A stretch of 64,000 nucleotides of DNA from Arctopsyche grandis (GCF_051622035.1 NC_135364.1:21293001-21357000), one strand, 5' to 3'. Numbered from the stretch's first letter, positions 1-12,211 are shown. The notes: generated by a model from the letters alone, not told the origin. A program made the numbers and translations.

Positions 1-235
1 CAAATTATAGGTTCCGAATAGATTTAATTATAATTTTAAACGGCGCTTATCAAAATATATATACAAGATTGATATTTACATATATAAAAAAAATAATTCG
101 TTTTAGTCGAAAATTCTTTATTGCTTTTAACGAAAAATATTGACGTGGCATCGAAACATGTATAATATTTAGCCTCAATCTATATGAACTCATTATTTTT
201 TTTTATACATATGTATGTATATAGCAGAAGCATAT
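1..235. other. AT-rich intergenic DNA
   Basis: No gene, RNA or clear repeat seen. The stretch is AT-rich with short TATATA/TATG runs and ends at the first SINE copy. Confidence 0.5.
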
Positions 236-720
236 GTAGATCCATGGTTAACATATAATGCTTTCAACTGTGTGGTCACGGGTTCAATCCCTGGCAGCGC
301 TGCTGGCCAGATCTTGGATATGTGACTCCAAGGTCGATCCTTTCCTAACAGAGTTTTCCGATTTATCTGACTTCATTGAAACGGTTCCAACAAATTGGCA
401 ACCTTGTCATAAGAAGAGAAATAATTCTCTAAAAATTCGAGTTTTCGGCATTTCAAATTTGCTGATTTATTTATTTATTTTATTCTAAACAGACCATTGT
501 GGCATAACAGGAATTCCTAAAGCGCCACAATGGTCAAAAAATATAGCACAAAAAAAACAAAAATTTATAAAATGTTTGTCAAATTTATCCATAGATATCT
601 CTATGATGTTCTGTAAAATTGCTCTATAAATTGTATATCGATGTTTATAATTGGCCAGAAAAGTGCATTGGGGTTTACCTGTTAGGCCTTCCTGGCATAA
701 TATATATGTACGTATAAAAA
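236..720 (+). mobile_element. tRNA-headed SINE, copy S1, interrupted by a LINE-tail fragment
   Basis: A retroposed short element. Its head holds a Pol III B-box-like GGTTCAATCCC near 285-295, followed by the family core (TGCTGGCCAGATCTTGG, TGTGACTCCAAGGTCGAT, AGAGTTT, AAACGGTTCCAACAAATTGG). The same core occurs in six other places here (25.6, 31.9, 48.4, 56.7, 58.4 and 59.3 kb). The body is interrupted at about 468-569 by an inverted 3' tail of another element, then resumes (TTATAAAATG...CTCTATGATGTT). It ends at a terminal hairpin (652-697). The 76-codon frame over it is repeat-derived, not a gene. Family name unknown to me. Confidence 0.75.
468..569 (-). mobile_element. LINE/SINE 3'-tail fragment inserted in S1
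   Basis: Read on the - strand this is a T-rich segment, then a 44-nt hairpin (492-535, stem CCATTGTGGC/GCCACAATGG), then a run of AAATAAATAAAT. The hairpin is identical to the reverse complement of 48679-48722, and both have the same T-rich upstream sequence and AATAAAT tail. It therefore looks like a 5'-truncated insertion of an element with a hairpin plus simple-repeat 3' end. Confidence 0.65.
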
Positions 721-2450
721 TAAAATAATTTTGACCTGCTTATATTTCTATAAGTTCGTCAAATTTTCGGTATTTTTTTATTATAAAAAGATTTTCTTAG
801 CTTCGCTTCGCCTATCAGTGACAATATTTCCTAAATTCTTTCGATCAATTTGAAACTCTGCCATTTTGCGAGGTTTGGCAGCCGACAGAGATTTCAATTG
901 CTTACGCTAATTCGATGGTAAAAAATAATCGTAATAAACACGTTCAAGAATGTAAAAATTTTGGAGACAGCTATCTAGCCTGTAGCCTTAAATGTTTGAC
1001 TTTCCGCCTCGCACCCACTCATTTTGTAAGATTTTAATTGTTTAAGCGCCTATAACTTTATCTTTTTCACACTATATCTAATAAACTTTGCATTATAGGC
1101 ACTCATTATCTCTCATATATATTTTTGCTTCACTAATAGGTTATATAATCAATCTTAAAATGTTTATATTATTTATGTTCGAATTTAAGCTACATACTCA
1201 GAGAAGCTCTCAACGACATTCATTTTAAAAAAAATGACGGAATCATGAAAAAAATGACGATTTTCTTAACAAATAGCGTGTGAGCGTGTAACGCTCTGAG
1301 GTAAATTGAGTTTCTGGTAAATGGCGACTATGAATTTTCGTTAATTATTCAAAACTTATCATTATCAACCCAATTAAACTGCATTAGGTGAATATTGAGT
1401 GTTTATTTATTTTTAAAACTATTCTAAAAAATACAATATATAATAAATGTTAAAATAATAGCTTTTCTAAACTATTCTAAAGCTATTTTTTCGAATCTAT
1501 TCTAAAAAAATGAAAAGACGTAACTCACAAAGATCCACTTTATAAATAGATCCACAGAAATAAATAGACAGGCTGGAGGCACCGAACATTGTTCAAAATC
1601 GATGGTTTCCTTAATACGACGCAAGTTTTCCGCTAAGTCCATTGATGGAAATCCAAATTTCACATTTTTCACTCCAGCCTAATGCACGTACCTTATATGC
1701 ATTTAATACATCCTCCAAAATAACAAGAAAAACGCTGAATACATACATATAAGCATTCCCATACCCAAACAATCAAACTGCGCAAAGTTGAAAAAGTTCT
1801 ACAGTGATGTGAAGAGGAATAAAAATACACGAAAGAAACAGACGTATTCAAAAATTAGCCCCATAAGTCGAACAGCAGCTACGACAAGCAAGCACGTTAC
1901 AAATGAAGCAACGAACATTCACATATTGCATAGTCTGATAAACATCACTAATTTGTTTGATTTTGAAGAATTTGTCGGAAAATAATGAGGCAGCCAAGCC
2001 CACGAGACTTTCAGTAGGGTCGCCGTCGGGGCCCTCACTTTTTTATACCCATTCTGTAATTGTTGCGTCTGCATAAATGAAGACTTCAATGCTGTGCTGC
2101 TGCGGTGGTCTTTTTCTAGGGGGCCTCGGGCCAAAAATTAAATTCCTATTAGACAAGGAACATAAAAGACCCAGCTAGGCAGCACCGGGATGGAACAAGT
2201 TTATCCACCGTACACAGTGCACACATTCGAAACAATCGAATATATGCTTTAGGTACGTACGCATGTACATTGATATACAATATAATAATAATTAAACATC
2301 AAATTAATTTCCAAGGTGAAATTACAGAGATGCATCGATGACACTTCGGTGCCGATCTTTCAATGTGTGCAATCGCTAACGTCGCTCGTAAAATGCATCG
2401 TAAAATTTATGACGGATCTGTGAGACTATAAAAATCCTACTTCGACACGA
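721..2450. other. AT-rich intergenic stretch
   Basis: No gene recognised. There is a short block of CTATTCTAAA-like repeats near 1420-1510. The 20-mer-like string around 1480-1500 (agctattttttcgaatctat) recurs with one change near 18700. Short open frames here have no recognisable domain. Confidence 0.4.
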
Positions 2451-2452
2451 TA

Positions 2453-2461
2453 CGGGTGGTC
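2453..2461 (-). promoter_or_regulatory. Candidate Ci/Gli core site (GACCACCCG)
   Basis: On the - strand the sequence is GACCACCCG, one base from the Ci/Gli consensus GACCACCCA. It lies about 17.6 kb upstream of the ptc start codon. ptc is the classical direct Ci target, but a single core match is weak evidence. Confidence 0.2.
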
Positions 2462-3424
2462 TCTTTGCTAAAAAGAGAAAAATAAACCAAGTGAAATACA
2501 ATATGATAAATTTATTATAGGCTTCGTATCTGACAGTTGTGTGCTACCTGTGAACTCTATAGTAAATAGTGAGAACCTTCTTATTGTGCCTTTGTCCAGG
2601 TGTTTGCTAAGTAAACGCTTCCCAGGAATCATAATAAAGTTTTCCACGACGCAATCTATCATTTCAATAAATTCCGACGTTGAACGACAACGTTCAAATG
2701 GAAGTGTTACTTTTGAAATTAAAAAAATAAAAATAAACTCAGTGGGTACCGTTTCTAGCATTATATTCTAGTAATGCCAGCGTCGTTAAATTAATTCCAC
2801 GGCTACACGAGAATCCTATTTCAAAGATAATAACTATAATTAGCATGTAAATCTACAGGTATAGGCATTCCGAAATGGTAACGTTGGACTTTGGAGAAAC
2901 GCGATGCTCCAAAAAACGCAACTGCATTTCTTTGGATGCAGCATAAAGAGCAGAAGGATTTCAAATAGTATTCTTATTAAAAAACCCTCAAATAACAAAT
3001 TTTACATAAAAAGTTACATCACATCATCAAATACTAAAATTTAATTTAGATACCAAACAGATAAGAAATTGGATAAGATCAAGTTCGTTGACTTCAGTTA
3101 CCTACCTATAAATTTCGTACGCCTTATAAACTGAGAAAAATTTTGCATCAATTTCGTTTCGCAATAAAAATTTGGCTTAGAATCTAAACTAATATAAATC
3201 TAGAACTAAATCCCCGAAGAAAATGAAATGCACGGCTTTGTACGATAAACTATAAAACATATTAATATTGAATGCGAGCGTAGGCTATCAGTAGACTTCG
3301 GCGTTGGCTTGGTGCTTTTAAAATAACAATAACCATTGCCGTACAAGCCAAGAGAGCAAAAAACGTGGTCGACAATGGTAAACCATTTTTTGTGCAAAAA
3401 GCATCGTCCAAACGCCGATCTTTG
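2462..3424. other. AT-rich stretch, no assured gene
   Basis: A 97-codon - strand frame (2468-2761) overlaps a 76-codon + strand frame. Neither shows a recognisable domain or splice context, so I do not call a gene. The rest is AT-rich and featureless. Confidence 0.35.
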
Positions 3425-3432
3425 GTTATCAG

Positions 3433-3534
3433 TAGTCACCGGAGCCTGAGGGGGCCGTGTATTGTTCAAAGGTTGTAAATGCATTGTTAAAGGTTTGCCG
3501 AACAATGGATAGCACTGTGACTATCCTACCTCTA
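3433..3534 (+). mobile_element. Short hAT-like MITE, copy B1 (102 bp)
   Basis: The element is flanked by an exact 8-bp duplication GTTATCAG (3425-3432 and 3535-3542), the duplication size made by hAT transposases. It starts TAGTCACCGG and ends CCTACCTCTA. It contains an internal hairpin CATTGTT...AACAATG. Copy B4 (56973-57074) has the same length and differs at only one position by eye, so this subfamily moved recently. Copies B2 and B3 are longer versions. Confidence 0.75.
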
Positions 3535-3654
3535 GTTATCAGAGGCTATTTTAATCTATTTGTCTGGAAGCCAGCGCTCATCTTTATTTTTATGATTGAA
3601 TGTGATATATGAGTGGAATTTTGATCTTCTCCCTTCCATGCGGCCCTCACGGGG

Positions 3655-3930
3655 ATGTTTTATATTTACGGTTGGTTATTAATTATTATATATTGGTGGT
3701 GGCTGCGGATGCAAGACATTCCCTACTATGTATTCTGTTTATTTCATTATTTTATAAAAAAACATTCATATGAATTTTATTCTTGTTTTTTTTATTTTTT
3801 TCTGTTTTTGTTTTTTTATATTATTGTGTATTTTTATTTTGTATTTATTTCTTGATTTCTTACGTAGGACACAGTGGCGCATTAGGTTTTTCCTGTAATG
3901 CCATAATAGTCCAAAAATATAAATAAATAA
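3655..3930 (+). mobile_element. LINE-like 3' tail with terminal hairpin (H2)
   Basis: A long T-rich tract (about 3780-3860) leads into a hairpin-like segment (3867-3912; GGACACAGTGGC...GCCATAATAGTCC, loop GCATTAGG...CCTGTAAT) followed by AAATATAAATAAATAAAT. This is the layout seen at 48541-48745. I read it as the 5'-truncated 3' end of a retroposon whose tail is shared with the SINE family. The left boundary is uncertain. Confidence 0.5.
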
Positions 3931-3974
3931 ATGTTGAATTAAAATTTTGGCTGGCTAGGGCAGATTTTCAGAAT

Positions 3975-4121
3975 CAGTGGCGACTAGTCAGATGCTGTCT
4001 TTCTCCATTACAATTTTTTTCTTGTGTATTTCATATAAGCGCCAGATCTCGGAAACAATGCTCACGCACATACAACTATGGAATGTGCGATAGAGATACA
4101 GCATCTGGCCAGCCACCACTG
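3975..4121. mobile_element. hAT-like MITE with CAGTGGCG termini
   Basis: The terminal inverted repeats are CAGTGGCGACTAGTCAGATG at the left and the imperfect reverse complement ...CATCTGGCCAGCCACCACTG at the right. The flanks TTCAGAAT and ATCGGAAT match at 6 of 8 positions, fitting an aged 8-bp hAT duplication. There is no coding capacity. Confidence 0.6.
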
Positions 4122-5508
4122 ATCGGAATACACGAGGAAAGGTTATCGAAAATGTGTCTCTTAGAGGTTAATAATAAAGTGTTAAAAATAAATATTATAA
4201 ATAATTAGAATACATTGGGAGCAAATTTCAAAAAAAGCTCATACAACCCAATCTTAGATATGGGGGAAATAAGATAAAGGTATTTGGTAATTACAAACCA
4301 AGAATCGGAATGTCGAGATTCATCTGTGGATCATCCTAAAAAAGGTAAGTAATTCAACTTTAATTCGAGCGCCCCTTCATGTTTTTGTTAATCCGTGTAC
4401 TTCTTAAGCATTATTCGACCATAAATACCTTATCTATCGAATTCAAAACATGTATGTATTTCAACAAAAATCGGGCATCCGTCTGATAAATCCCAAACAA
4501 ATTTTCAACTAAAAGCAGCACAAGTCAACCTTTGTTTCAGTTTTAAATAGATTTTTCACCTGCTAAAATCGTGTAAGTCGACCTTTCGTCGTTTGCCAAC
4601 TACAGCATCAGATGATCGTAATCCGGTACGAAATGTCAGCCACCATATGCATAGCACGACGCCTCATTTTATCGTAGCATACATACATAGAATTCGCGTT
4701 CGAACTATTGCGAACGCGAGTCCTGAATAACAATCGTCAAAAAGCGCCAAATACAAAGCGACACGTGAGACAAAATCTAATCTAAATTCTAATCGTGGAA
4801 ATGGGATGACAGGGGGCCAATATTTTAGTAGCGATAATACATAATACACACATAGTTCGATGGTCATCCAAGATAGGCGAAACCTGAAGTGGTCTACGGT
4901 CGGAAATTCGATAGAGTTGATGGTGTTTGCCGCCGTGGTCATACACGAAAGCCAAAACACATCTTGAAGACGGAGACCTCACGCAGGTCGACCAGATTTG
5001 TGAAATTAATCGTCAAATATTATCGGAAAATCTGTAGCTGATCAACATACAGACATTGGTCGACAACCTCAACCCCTACAACGGCTGTTTCAACCTGCAT
5101 AATGTACATACATATGTATTTAACGTGTACCTACTAACCGCGAATGAGTCAGTCGGTTTCGGTTATGCGCAAGCGGTGTAAAAGTGATCCAGAAAATTCT
5201 ATATTTTGTATTCATATTCTTGATCGGTATTTGAGATATAAAATATAAAATACTTGGAGTCAAGTAAGTGATAAGTTTAATTAAAAATTAGATATGTGAA
5301 ATTGAACGCATCAAACAAACACGATGCAGGTAGCGAAGTGGTAAACTAAGAACAAATTATCAAGCATCGTTTTTTTTTCAAATTTTTTAATGAAATTTAT
5401 ATTCTGAAGTCAGAATGTATCTTTGAGAAAGTCTCCTGAAAATTTCGATATCCTCTTTAATTTCGTGTATGTATGTATGTATGTATCTGAATCTGATAAT
5501 CATAGCAT
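4122..5508. other. Intergenic stretch without recognised genes
   Basis: Contains AT-rich DNA and a TATG microsatellite at about 5467-5487. The 98-codon and 66-codon - strand frames around 4664-4982 overlap each other in different frames and show no domain, so they are treated as chance. Confidence 0.4.
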
Positions 5509-5517
5509 GTGTTAAAG

Positions 5518-5765
5518 GGAGATCGGATAAATGCACTTAAGAGAGCTGCAGTCTCGAGACATCCAAACTTTCAAAGATGCTCAAGAAGAACTAACGCAAT
5601 AGAATTCCGCAAAAAAGCGTCAAGGGGTATTTGTATTTTATACGAGGGTGCTAATCCTTCTTGTGGAATTCTATTGAGTAAGTTCTTCTTGAGCGCCTTT
5701 GAAAATTAGGATTTCTCGAAACTGCGCCACTATTCAGTGCAACTCAGTGCGTTCTTCCGGGAATC
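5518..5765. mobile_element. MULE-like foldback element, copy A1
   Basis: A 248-bp palindromic element flanked by GTGTTAAAG (5509-5517) and GTGTAAAAG (5766-5774), 8 of 9 identical. Nine-bp duplications are typical of Mutator-like elements. The inner arms are near-complementary (ATGCTCAAGAAGAACTAACG on the left, the complement of TTCTTCTTGAGCG on the right; AATAGAATTCC versus GGAATTCTATT). Copy A2 (8864-9101) is the same element in the opposite orientation. No transposase is present. Confidence 0.7.
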
Positions 5766-6097
5766 GTGTAAAAGGTAATTCCCATTTTTTACATTTATAC
5801 CAATTTCATGGTACGAAAAATGTTGAGAATTTTAATTTTTATTTTGCATGCAGAAGAATATACTTAAATTTGATAAAATATGCAATATTTTTTTCACTAT
5901 TTATAAAAAATTGAAACCACAAGAGTTGATCAAAAAAGTAGGGATCGTCATTAAAATTTGTGACAAACATTTTAAATGCCACTATGAGATTAATTAAATA
6001 AATAATAAATAAAAATAATCAGAGTCGGTTGATTTGTTACAACTCCATCTGAAATGCCACGACTTCGCGACTTCGACTCCGACTCCACAGCCCGGGT

Positions 6098-6392
6098 AAG
6101 AAGAACACACTCAAAAGTGCGGCACGCAAACGTGAACTCCAACGGTGAGAGGCGTATCTTCACACTGCAGGGTTTGCCCATACTGAGGTCGCAAGTGCAT
6201 ATGCAATTCGAACGATCTTATTATTTCTCCTACACTGTCAAACCTATTTGAACACAAGGATAAAATACCACCGAAAACACTCCCAAGGGGCAAAGGACGC
6301 TACGGTACAACTTTGACGCACCAGAGTACGTCTTGCGTTTTTTTTTTGCATGTGTAAATCAATCTAAAACCGCACCTATCTGTGTCTTTACC
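6098..6392 (+). mobile_element. Harbinger-like MITE family F, copy F1
   Basis: Shares with five other loci the internal block CACTGTCAAACCTAT...ACAAGGATAAAAT...CACCGAAAACACTC and terminal motifs resembling GGGCGCAGACACAC. The right end (CTGTGTCTTTACC) is followed by TTA, as in copy F4. TTA flanks and G-rich termini suggest PIF/Harbinger. The left boundary, near GAAGAACACACTC, is approximate. Confidence 0.55.
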
Positions 6393-7199
6393 TTAATTTC
6401 TTTACCACCATGTATGAAAATCGGGTTAGAACTAGAAATCTTCCTATGTTAAAACGAATTGTTAGCTTATTTAAAAAGCTGCATATTTGATCATTTGATC
6501 AAAATCCAATATTTGCATGTATGTATTTTGTTACTTGTGACCAAAATACAGTCAACGTGAAAAGTTTGTGAATCCCTGTCCGCAGCAGCAGTGGCGTTAC
6601 TTCTCGAGCCACTCGAAATTTTTCACGTTCGTTCAATCAAAAGGCGTTAAAATAATTCAACTTGATTTTTGGAAGTTGAAAGTGGCCGACATTGTCCTTT
6701 TTGGATTTATATATTCCCTTTTCTCCCGTCAGTCATCTCGGCCGACTTCTCGAGACGAGAGGTCCCCCAGAAGGCGAACGGACGGACGGATCCCTCACAA
6801 AATTTCGAGAGTGACGATTGCACTACTTTGAAAGTTGCCGGCTCTTGACAGCTTGCCGGATATGATGCCAAATTTTTTGCTGATTATATTATTGAAGCAC
6901 ACATTCATGTCTCGAACTCGGTCTTCTGCTTTTTTTTACCATCAAAGTCAAACTATGGTCGGTTGAATAGGTGCGAGTTACGCGCGCGAAAGCATGACTG
7001 TGCGAAATTTGGCACCGTTGTTTCGTGAGAAATTGGGATAAGGGTATAAAAAAATAATAACTACGATAGTAAATTATCAGCGTACATTGATTGATATTAA
7101 ATTAGTATATGTACGATTTAAAAATACTCGTTCATTTGCTTTTTCCCTTGAAACTTTACAGGTACATATGTATGTATGTAAGTGGTGGTAGTCTGAGAG

Positions 7200-7590
7200 T
7201 CCAAAATTGAACGAATGCACGCAATATGAGTTTTGGGCAGGGTCTGGTACGTTTTGTGGTGTAACTCTTAACGTAAGAGTTGAATTGTGGGTAGATGTCC
7301 GTCAGAAATGACGGTGTTGGCCGCCCAGCTAGCGGTCCCTTTGATCTTGCCGCCGAGGGCCTCCGCCACGGGCGATTTACCTAATGAATTTATACCGGGG
7401 CCCCTCTGTTCAAACACCGCCGCTGGACCTAATTGAAAACCGCGCCACCCCAACCATCATCACGCCCTTCAAATAACAAAAAGATTCAAAAAAACCATCG
7501 GAAAGGGTGGTCGCAGTCGGCGCTGGACAGGTAAGGGTGAAGGGCGTGGCGCCCGATTGATACCCCGACCTGCAAACTTTGAAAGATTCT
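7200..7590. promoter_or_regulatory. GC-rich island with TCF, Helper and Ci-core motifs: candidate enhancer
   Basis: This stretch is markedly GC-richer than its flanks and lacks repeats. It contains CCTTTGATCTT (7338-7348), a full match to the insect TCF/Pangolin HMG-domain consensus, immediately followed by GCCGCCG (7349-7355), a match to the TCF Helper motif GCCGCCR bound by the C-clamp. About 150 bp further is AGGGTGGTC (7504-7512), a Ci/Gli core on the - strand. It lies about 12.5 kb upstream of ptc. Wg/Hh-responsive enhancer activity is inferred; no conservation could be tested. A 61-codon - strand frame also crosses it. Confidence 0.4.
7338..7355 (+). promoter_or_regulatory. Abutting TCF site and TCF Helper site
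   Basis: CCTTTGATCTT is joined directly to GCCGCCG. Drosophila TCF/Pangolin uses its HMG domain for the first and its C-clamp for the second, and the pair together is a strong predictor of Wnt-responsive elements. The zero-bp spacing and orientation are visible in the sequence; function is inferred. Confidence 0.45.
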
Positions 7591-8863
7591 CACAATATTC
7601 AGTAGAATAGACGAACGAAAAATTTGAAAGGAAGAAAACTTTTTGAAATACTTTTTGAAATAAATCAAAAGTAAATCAAATTTCAGCCTGAAGATATTGA
7701 AAAGTACATTAGACCGGAGCGAGATATGCTATTTTTGAATTTCCCACAATGTATCTAGTGGAAAACTTTGTAACGTACCAACGAAAAAGAAATTCATCGA
7801 TTTTAAACAATGTTTAAACAATTTAAACAACACAAAAAAATTGATGATTTAAATATGTATATGCCAAAGACAATTTGATTTTGTATAGAAATACAAATAT
7901 TTTCCCGAAATTTAATACAATTTTATCGAATATATAATTACGCAATTTCATATGTAACAAATCGTAAATGAAAGTAAGAAGAGGTTAGTAATAAAAACGA
8001 TGGGATAAAAACCCATACTTTGTCTCACGACCAAATCGATTGCTAGCGTATGTAATGACTAATGAGAAGCAAATTTTTTCCTGAATTGTAAAGGAGGTAT
8101 GTAAAAATAGACTTTTGTTCAAAATCCATTCAAATTTTACCCTTACATTTCATTAACAATTTGCTATTTTGTGTATTTTCAACAGCTAAGCAAACTTGAT
8201 CGTCTCGAACAGTGGACAGACGTGAAGATAACTCGTAAAATTATTCACCAACCTTTAGTAGCATTTATCAGGCAATTTCAAAAGCAACTTGATAATCGCC
8301 AGTTGACTGTGCTGGACATGTGAAGCGGTGTATAGATGAAGCTAAGTAAATAAAAAATTGAAAGAAGTATGAAAAAATAAATTCATATAAAAATACATAA
8401 TTAATTATTCACTAACTTCGATAGAGATGGTCATCCGCTTTGTAGACGGTCACGGGTCGACTGACTGACATGCATACATATTTTGACAATGATATGTATG
8501 TATGTATAATATATGTATATATACATATATATATGTGGTTTACATATTAAGCAATTATTCAAACCATTTTGAAGGTCAAAAAAGTTCATTCATATAACTC
8601 TCAACATGAGCCCTCCCCCCCCCTTCACGAATAATTTAATAATAATAATAATAATCTAATAGAAGGACCTTTTCGTTGACGGATTGTACAGCTGTATGTG
8701 ACCATAGATAAACAATAATATTTTATTTAAATATTGGATAATAGATAAGATAGAGATAAACAAAATGGACGGAATTTGTGGTGAACTGACGAAGTAAGTA
8801 AATATGTGGGGTCAAATGGATGGATAGAAAAATAAAGGAATAATTTGAACTAATCATCGCTAG
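7591..8863. other. AT-rich intergenic stretch
   Basis: No gene seen. Simple repeats are present: TATATG runs at about 8490-8540, a C run near 8617-8624 and an (AAT)n tract near 8636-8655. Confidence 0.45.
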
Positions 8864-9101
8864 TGTTCCCGCAAAGAAGCACTAAATTGCACTGAATAGT
8901 AGAGAAGTCATAATTTTCAAAGGCGCTCAAAAAGAACTTACGCAATGGAATTCCACAAAAAAAGGTTAGCATCTTCGGATAACATACAAATACCCCTTGA
9001 CACTTTTTTGTGGAATTCTATTACGTAGTTCTCTTTGAGCATATTTGAAAGTTTGGATGTCTAGAGAGTGCAACTATCTCGAGTGCATTTTTCCGGTCAC
9101 C
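8864..9101. mobile_element. MULE-like foldback element, copy A2
   Basis: A 238-bp palindromic element with an exact 9-bp duplication CATCGCTAG at 8855-8863 and 9102-9110. Ends are TGTTCCCGCAAAG at the left and the complement-like ...TTTTTCCGGTCACC at the right. The interior matches A1 in reverse complement (AGTTCTTTTTGAGCGCC, AATAGAATTCCACAAAAAAG, CAAGGGGTATTTGTAT). It is non-autonomous. Confidence 0.8.
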
Positions 9102-9110
9102 CATCGCTAG

Positions 9111-12057
9111 GTATAAATAATCTTTTAAAAAGCGAAAGGCAAACCCAATTATCTAGGCATCATCGCGCCGGTTCTAATGGTCATTGTAGAGCAACAGCTA
9201 AAATCCAAAGGAATGCAAGTCAAAGGGAAACCACAATTGAATCTTCTTAGAAGTTGTTGATTAAATGGTAGTGATGAGGATGATCCAGAGGAATCTTTCC
9301 TGTTATATATACATATTGATGAGAAAGATGTACTTCATCTGAATTGCAATATGTTATGAATTCGTAAAACTACAATGATGAAAAATTTCGAAAATGAAAT
9401 TCATATGATACGAAAATAAAGTCATACACACATATACATATGTATATGAGTCGTGTGAGAACGTTTTGAATGTACCAAAATTTTCTAGGAAAAGCATTAC
9501 AATAATACAGCATATCAGATTTGATTATGAATAAAAAATGTACTTAATTTCTTTGAAAGAGACAATGCACTTGCAAACGAAGTATTTTATAAAACCAAAT
9601 TAAAAATACAATATGTTGATGATGATGATGTTTGTCGATATGACTTTCAGAATAGACTATTCGATTTTTCCTTCAAATAAAACCACTCAATGAATGTCGC
9701 TATGTATTTGACAGTAACGTACACTGGAAAATTGTATTCATTTATTTCAAACAAAATAATCAAATAATAAGAAATTTCAAATATTTGATATAATAAAAAT
9801 TAAAGCATCAAATTTTCCCGTACAAAGATGGCGATATACATACATACATTTCGATTGGTCACCGAATTGACCAATCGCTGCTCGCCTTTCAAAACCCAAC
9901 CAATCGAAAAATAGTAAAACATTTTCCCCGTACGTGTACGTAAAATAGTGATTTAATTTTTATCTACCTGCATTAATATTCCGTTTATAAAAAAAGGGAT
10001 CAGCTCGAGCCCAAAGCAAAACGAAAACGAAAACGTCTTAAACGCTAACTTATTGTTTGGATGTTACATTAGATAGGTACCAAAGCGTAATAAAAATTTA
10101 TTTCGATGCTCGCATTCTCAATCTGTTTTGAACATTTGTATTCATGGTAGGAAGAAATTATTTTATAAATAAATTGTAAATTACTGGTGAATAATTTGAC
10201 ATGGGCGCTTAACGGTCAATACACGTAATTGTGAAGTGGGGTTAACGTAGGCTGTATTTCAAATTACAGGTAATTTACCTAATTACACGAGTACGCCGCA
10301 GTATGCGAGCAACGACTGTAAAACAGTGGTGCGCAATTCTAACTACTTATTTATTTTTAATATACAAAATATCTATTTTTTTATTAAGGATCGTCTGAAA
10401 AATTTCTGCCATTGAGAACTGTCGTCGTTTTAATTATAAATAATAATAGAAAAAATCTTTTCCAGTTCATAATAATATGTATGTATGTATGTACATGAGT
10501 GTATAAACAGAATAAAAATCAATCTACATATTTGATCTTCGTCTCGTATTGGTGAAAAATATACTTACCGTATTTCCTCGAGTTGTTTTAACATATCGGC
10601 TTTTGTTTGGTTTCAAATAGACCTGTTTTTATTTGGTTAGTAATTTCATTTGATTTGGTCAGTAAATAAATGAGCGATAGGCTGACCGTTTATTATTATC
10701 TATATAGTAGTACACTAAACTTTCGTAAGAGTTACTGACCATTTTTAAGAAAAAATTGATGATTTTGTCCTAATTTATATTACAGTTTTTGTCCTAATTT
10801 AGACAGGTCATTACTAAAATTAAAAATGAAACGTACATATTTATATGTTGTTGTCGGTGCTGACGAGGGGTGGGGGGTGAATTTTCAGGGCCTGTGCAAT
10901 TTAAAGGACCCCGATTTTGGAGAAAATAATGACAAGAATATATTTAAATAAAATAATTAAAAACCAACTTCAAAAATGAATCCACACTTATTGGGTATCC
11001 CATTGAAATCTATGTACATATATGTATTGTATATAATTTTGAATAGTATTGTTACTATTTTCTATAGTATTGTTACTATTTTCTATAGTAACTTGTTTTT
11101 CTTATATTTCTATAGTATTGATTTTGACATTAAATTATATCTTAAATCTATGAACATTAAAGGTATTAAAAAAAAGTTTACGGCGCATGCTTTCTTTCAT
11201 AATTATTAAACTCTTAATAAAATAAGTTGAAAAGGGGGAATACTTTATTTTCGAAATTCTAATATATTCACAAAAAAGGCCCAGGATTACTATTTTCCCA
11301 GAGCGCAGGTTCGTTCTCGATGGCCCTGATTTTTGTATATAATTTCAAAAAATGTTTTTTGAATAGAAACGTTAATCATAAAATAGTTTTTTTACTAAAT
11401 TAAAATTATTTTTTATTAAAATTAATCAAAAGCAGATGTGCGTGTTTATGTTATTCCACACATGATAAAAGAGAAGCTTCAAAGTTGTAAAATTTAGCTT
11501 GTAGCCTTCATTTTCTTACAAGCTTTTTATTAGTTTTTTATACTTAAACCACCTTTTAGTTCGTTTTGGCGGATTCTTCTGTGTTCCATTTTTTGTGACA
11601 CTTTTAACTATTTATTTTCGTTAAATTTCACTTCAAAAATTTTATAAATTTTATAGGAAAGGGGCAACAATTTATAAAAATCAAATAAAAAAGAAAAGAA
11701 AACAGCGCAGTCGACGAAATATTGCGATCTCATACACCGCGTGACAGATTCTCAATCCTTATTTACCACGTCCATATTCTGACAAATTTCCAATCGGATG
11801 AAAAATGGCCACACCACGAACGTCATTATTTCAGAAGCGGCCTCGTCTCGCATAACGTACGTATCAATCATCGCACTTAACGACCCTCGTGTTTGCCGAC
11901 CGAACGAGCGATTTATTCTTCAATATCGCATTTATAATACATACACGACAAACGTTCATTAGAAGGCAATTTATAAACGGAATTTTTCATCTTTCGTTTT
12001 GTTGCAACTGTAGAAACTGCATGGGTGCATAATCAAGTACTCGCCGCGTGTGATCGA
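9111..12057. other. Intergenic stretch, AT-rich, with one GC-richer patch
   Basis: No gene recognised. There is a GAT microsatellite near 9618-9632 and a hairpin CGATTGGTCA...TGACCAATCG near 9852-9877, with CCAAT-like motifs. The patch around 11700-11960 is GC-richer and repeat-free and could be regulatory. The 77-codon frame near 10976-11209 is AT-rich and repetitive (a TTACTATTTTCTATAGTA unit) and not called. Confidence 0.4.
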
Positions 12058-12202
12058 TGTGTGAAATTTATCATCGGGAATTCATTAAACGGTACGAAGG
12101 GATGATTTATGCCGGCTCGAAAGATCAATTCGATTGTGAATTTCGGTCTATAAAGAAGTTCGATGTCGAAGAAAATAATAATAAAAAAAATATGTTATTG
12201 AC

Positions 12203-12211
12203 GACCACCCG
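12203..12211 (+). promoter_or_regulatory. Candidate Ci/Gli core site (GACCACCCG)
   Basis: GACCACCCG differs from the consensus GACCACCCA only in the last base. It lies about 7.8 kb upstream of the ptc start, in a repeat-free stretch (about 11990-12300). This is a low-specificity motif taken alone. Confidence 0.25.

Noticed and set aside
280..300. tRNA gene suggested by a B box
   Set aside because: Only the B-box half is tRNA-like; no acceptor stem pairs, and the sequence continues as a dispersed SINE.
2468..2761. 97-codon - strand frame
   Set aside because: No recognisable domain, an in-frame stop three codons upstream, an overlapping + strand frame and no convincing splice sites. It cannot be told from chance without a database search.
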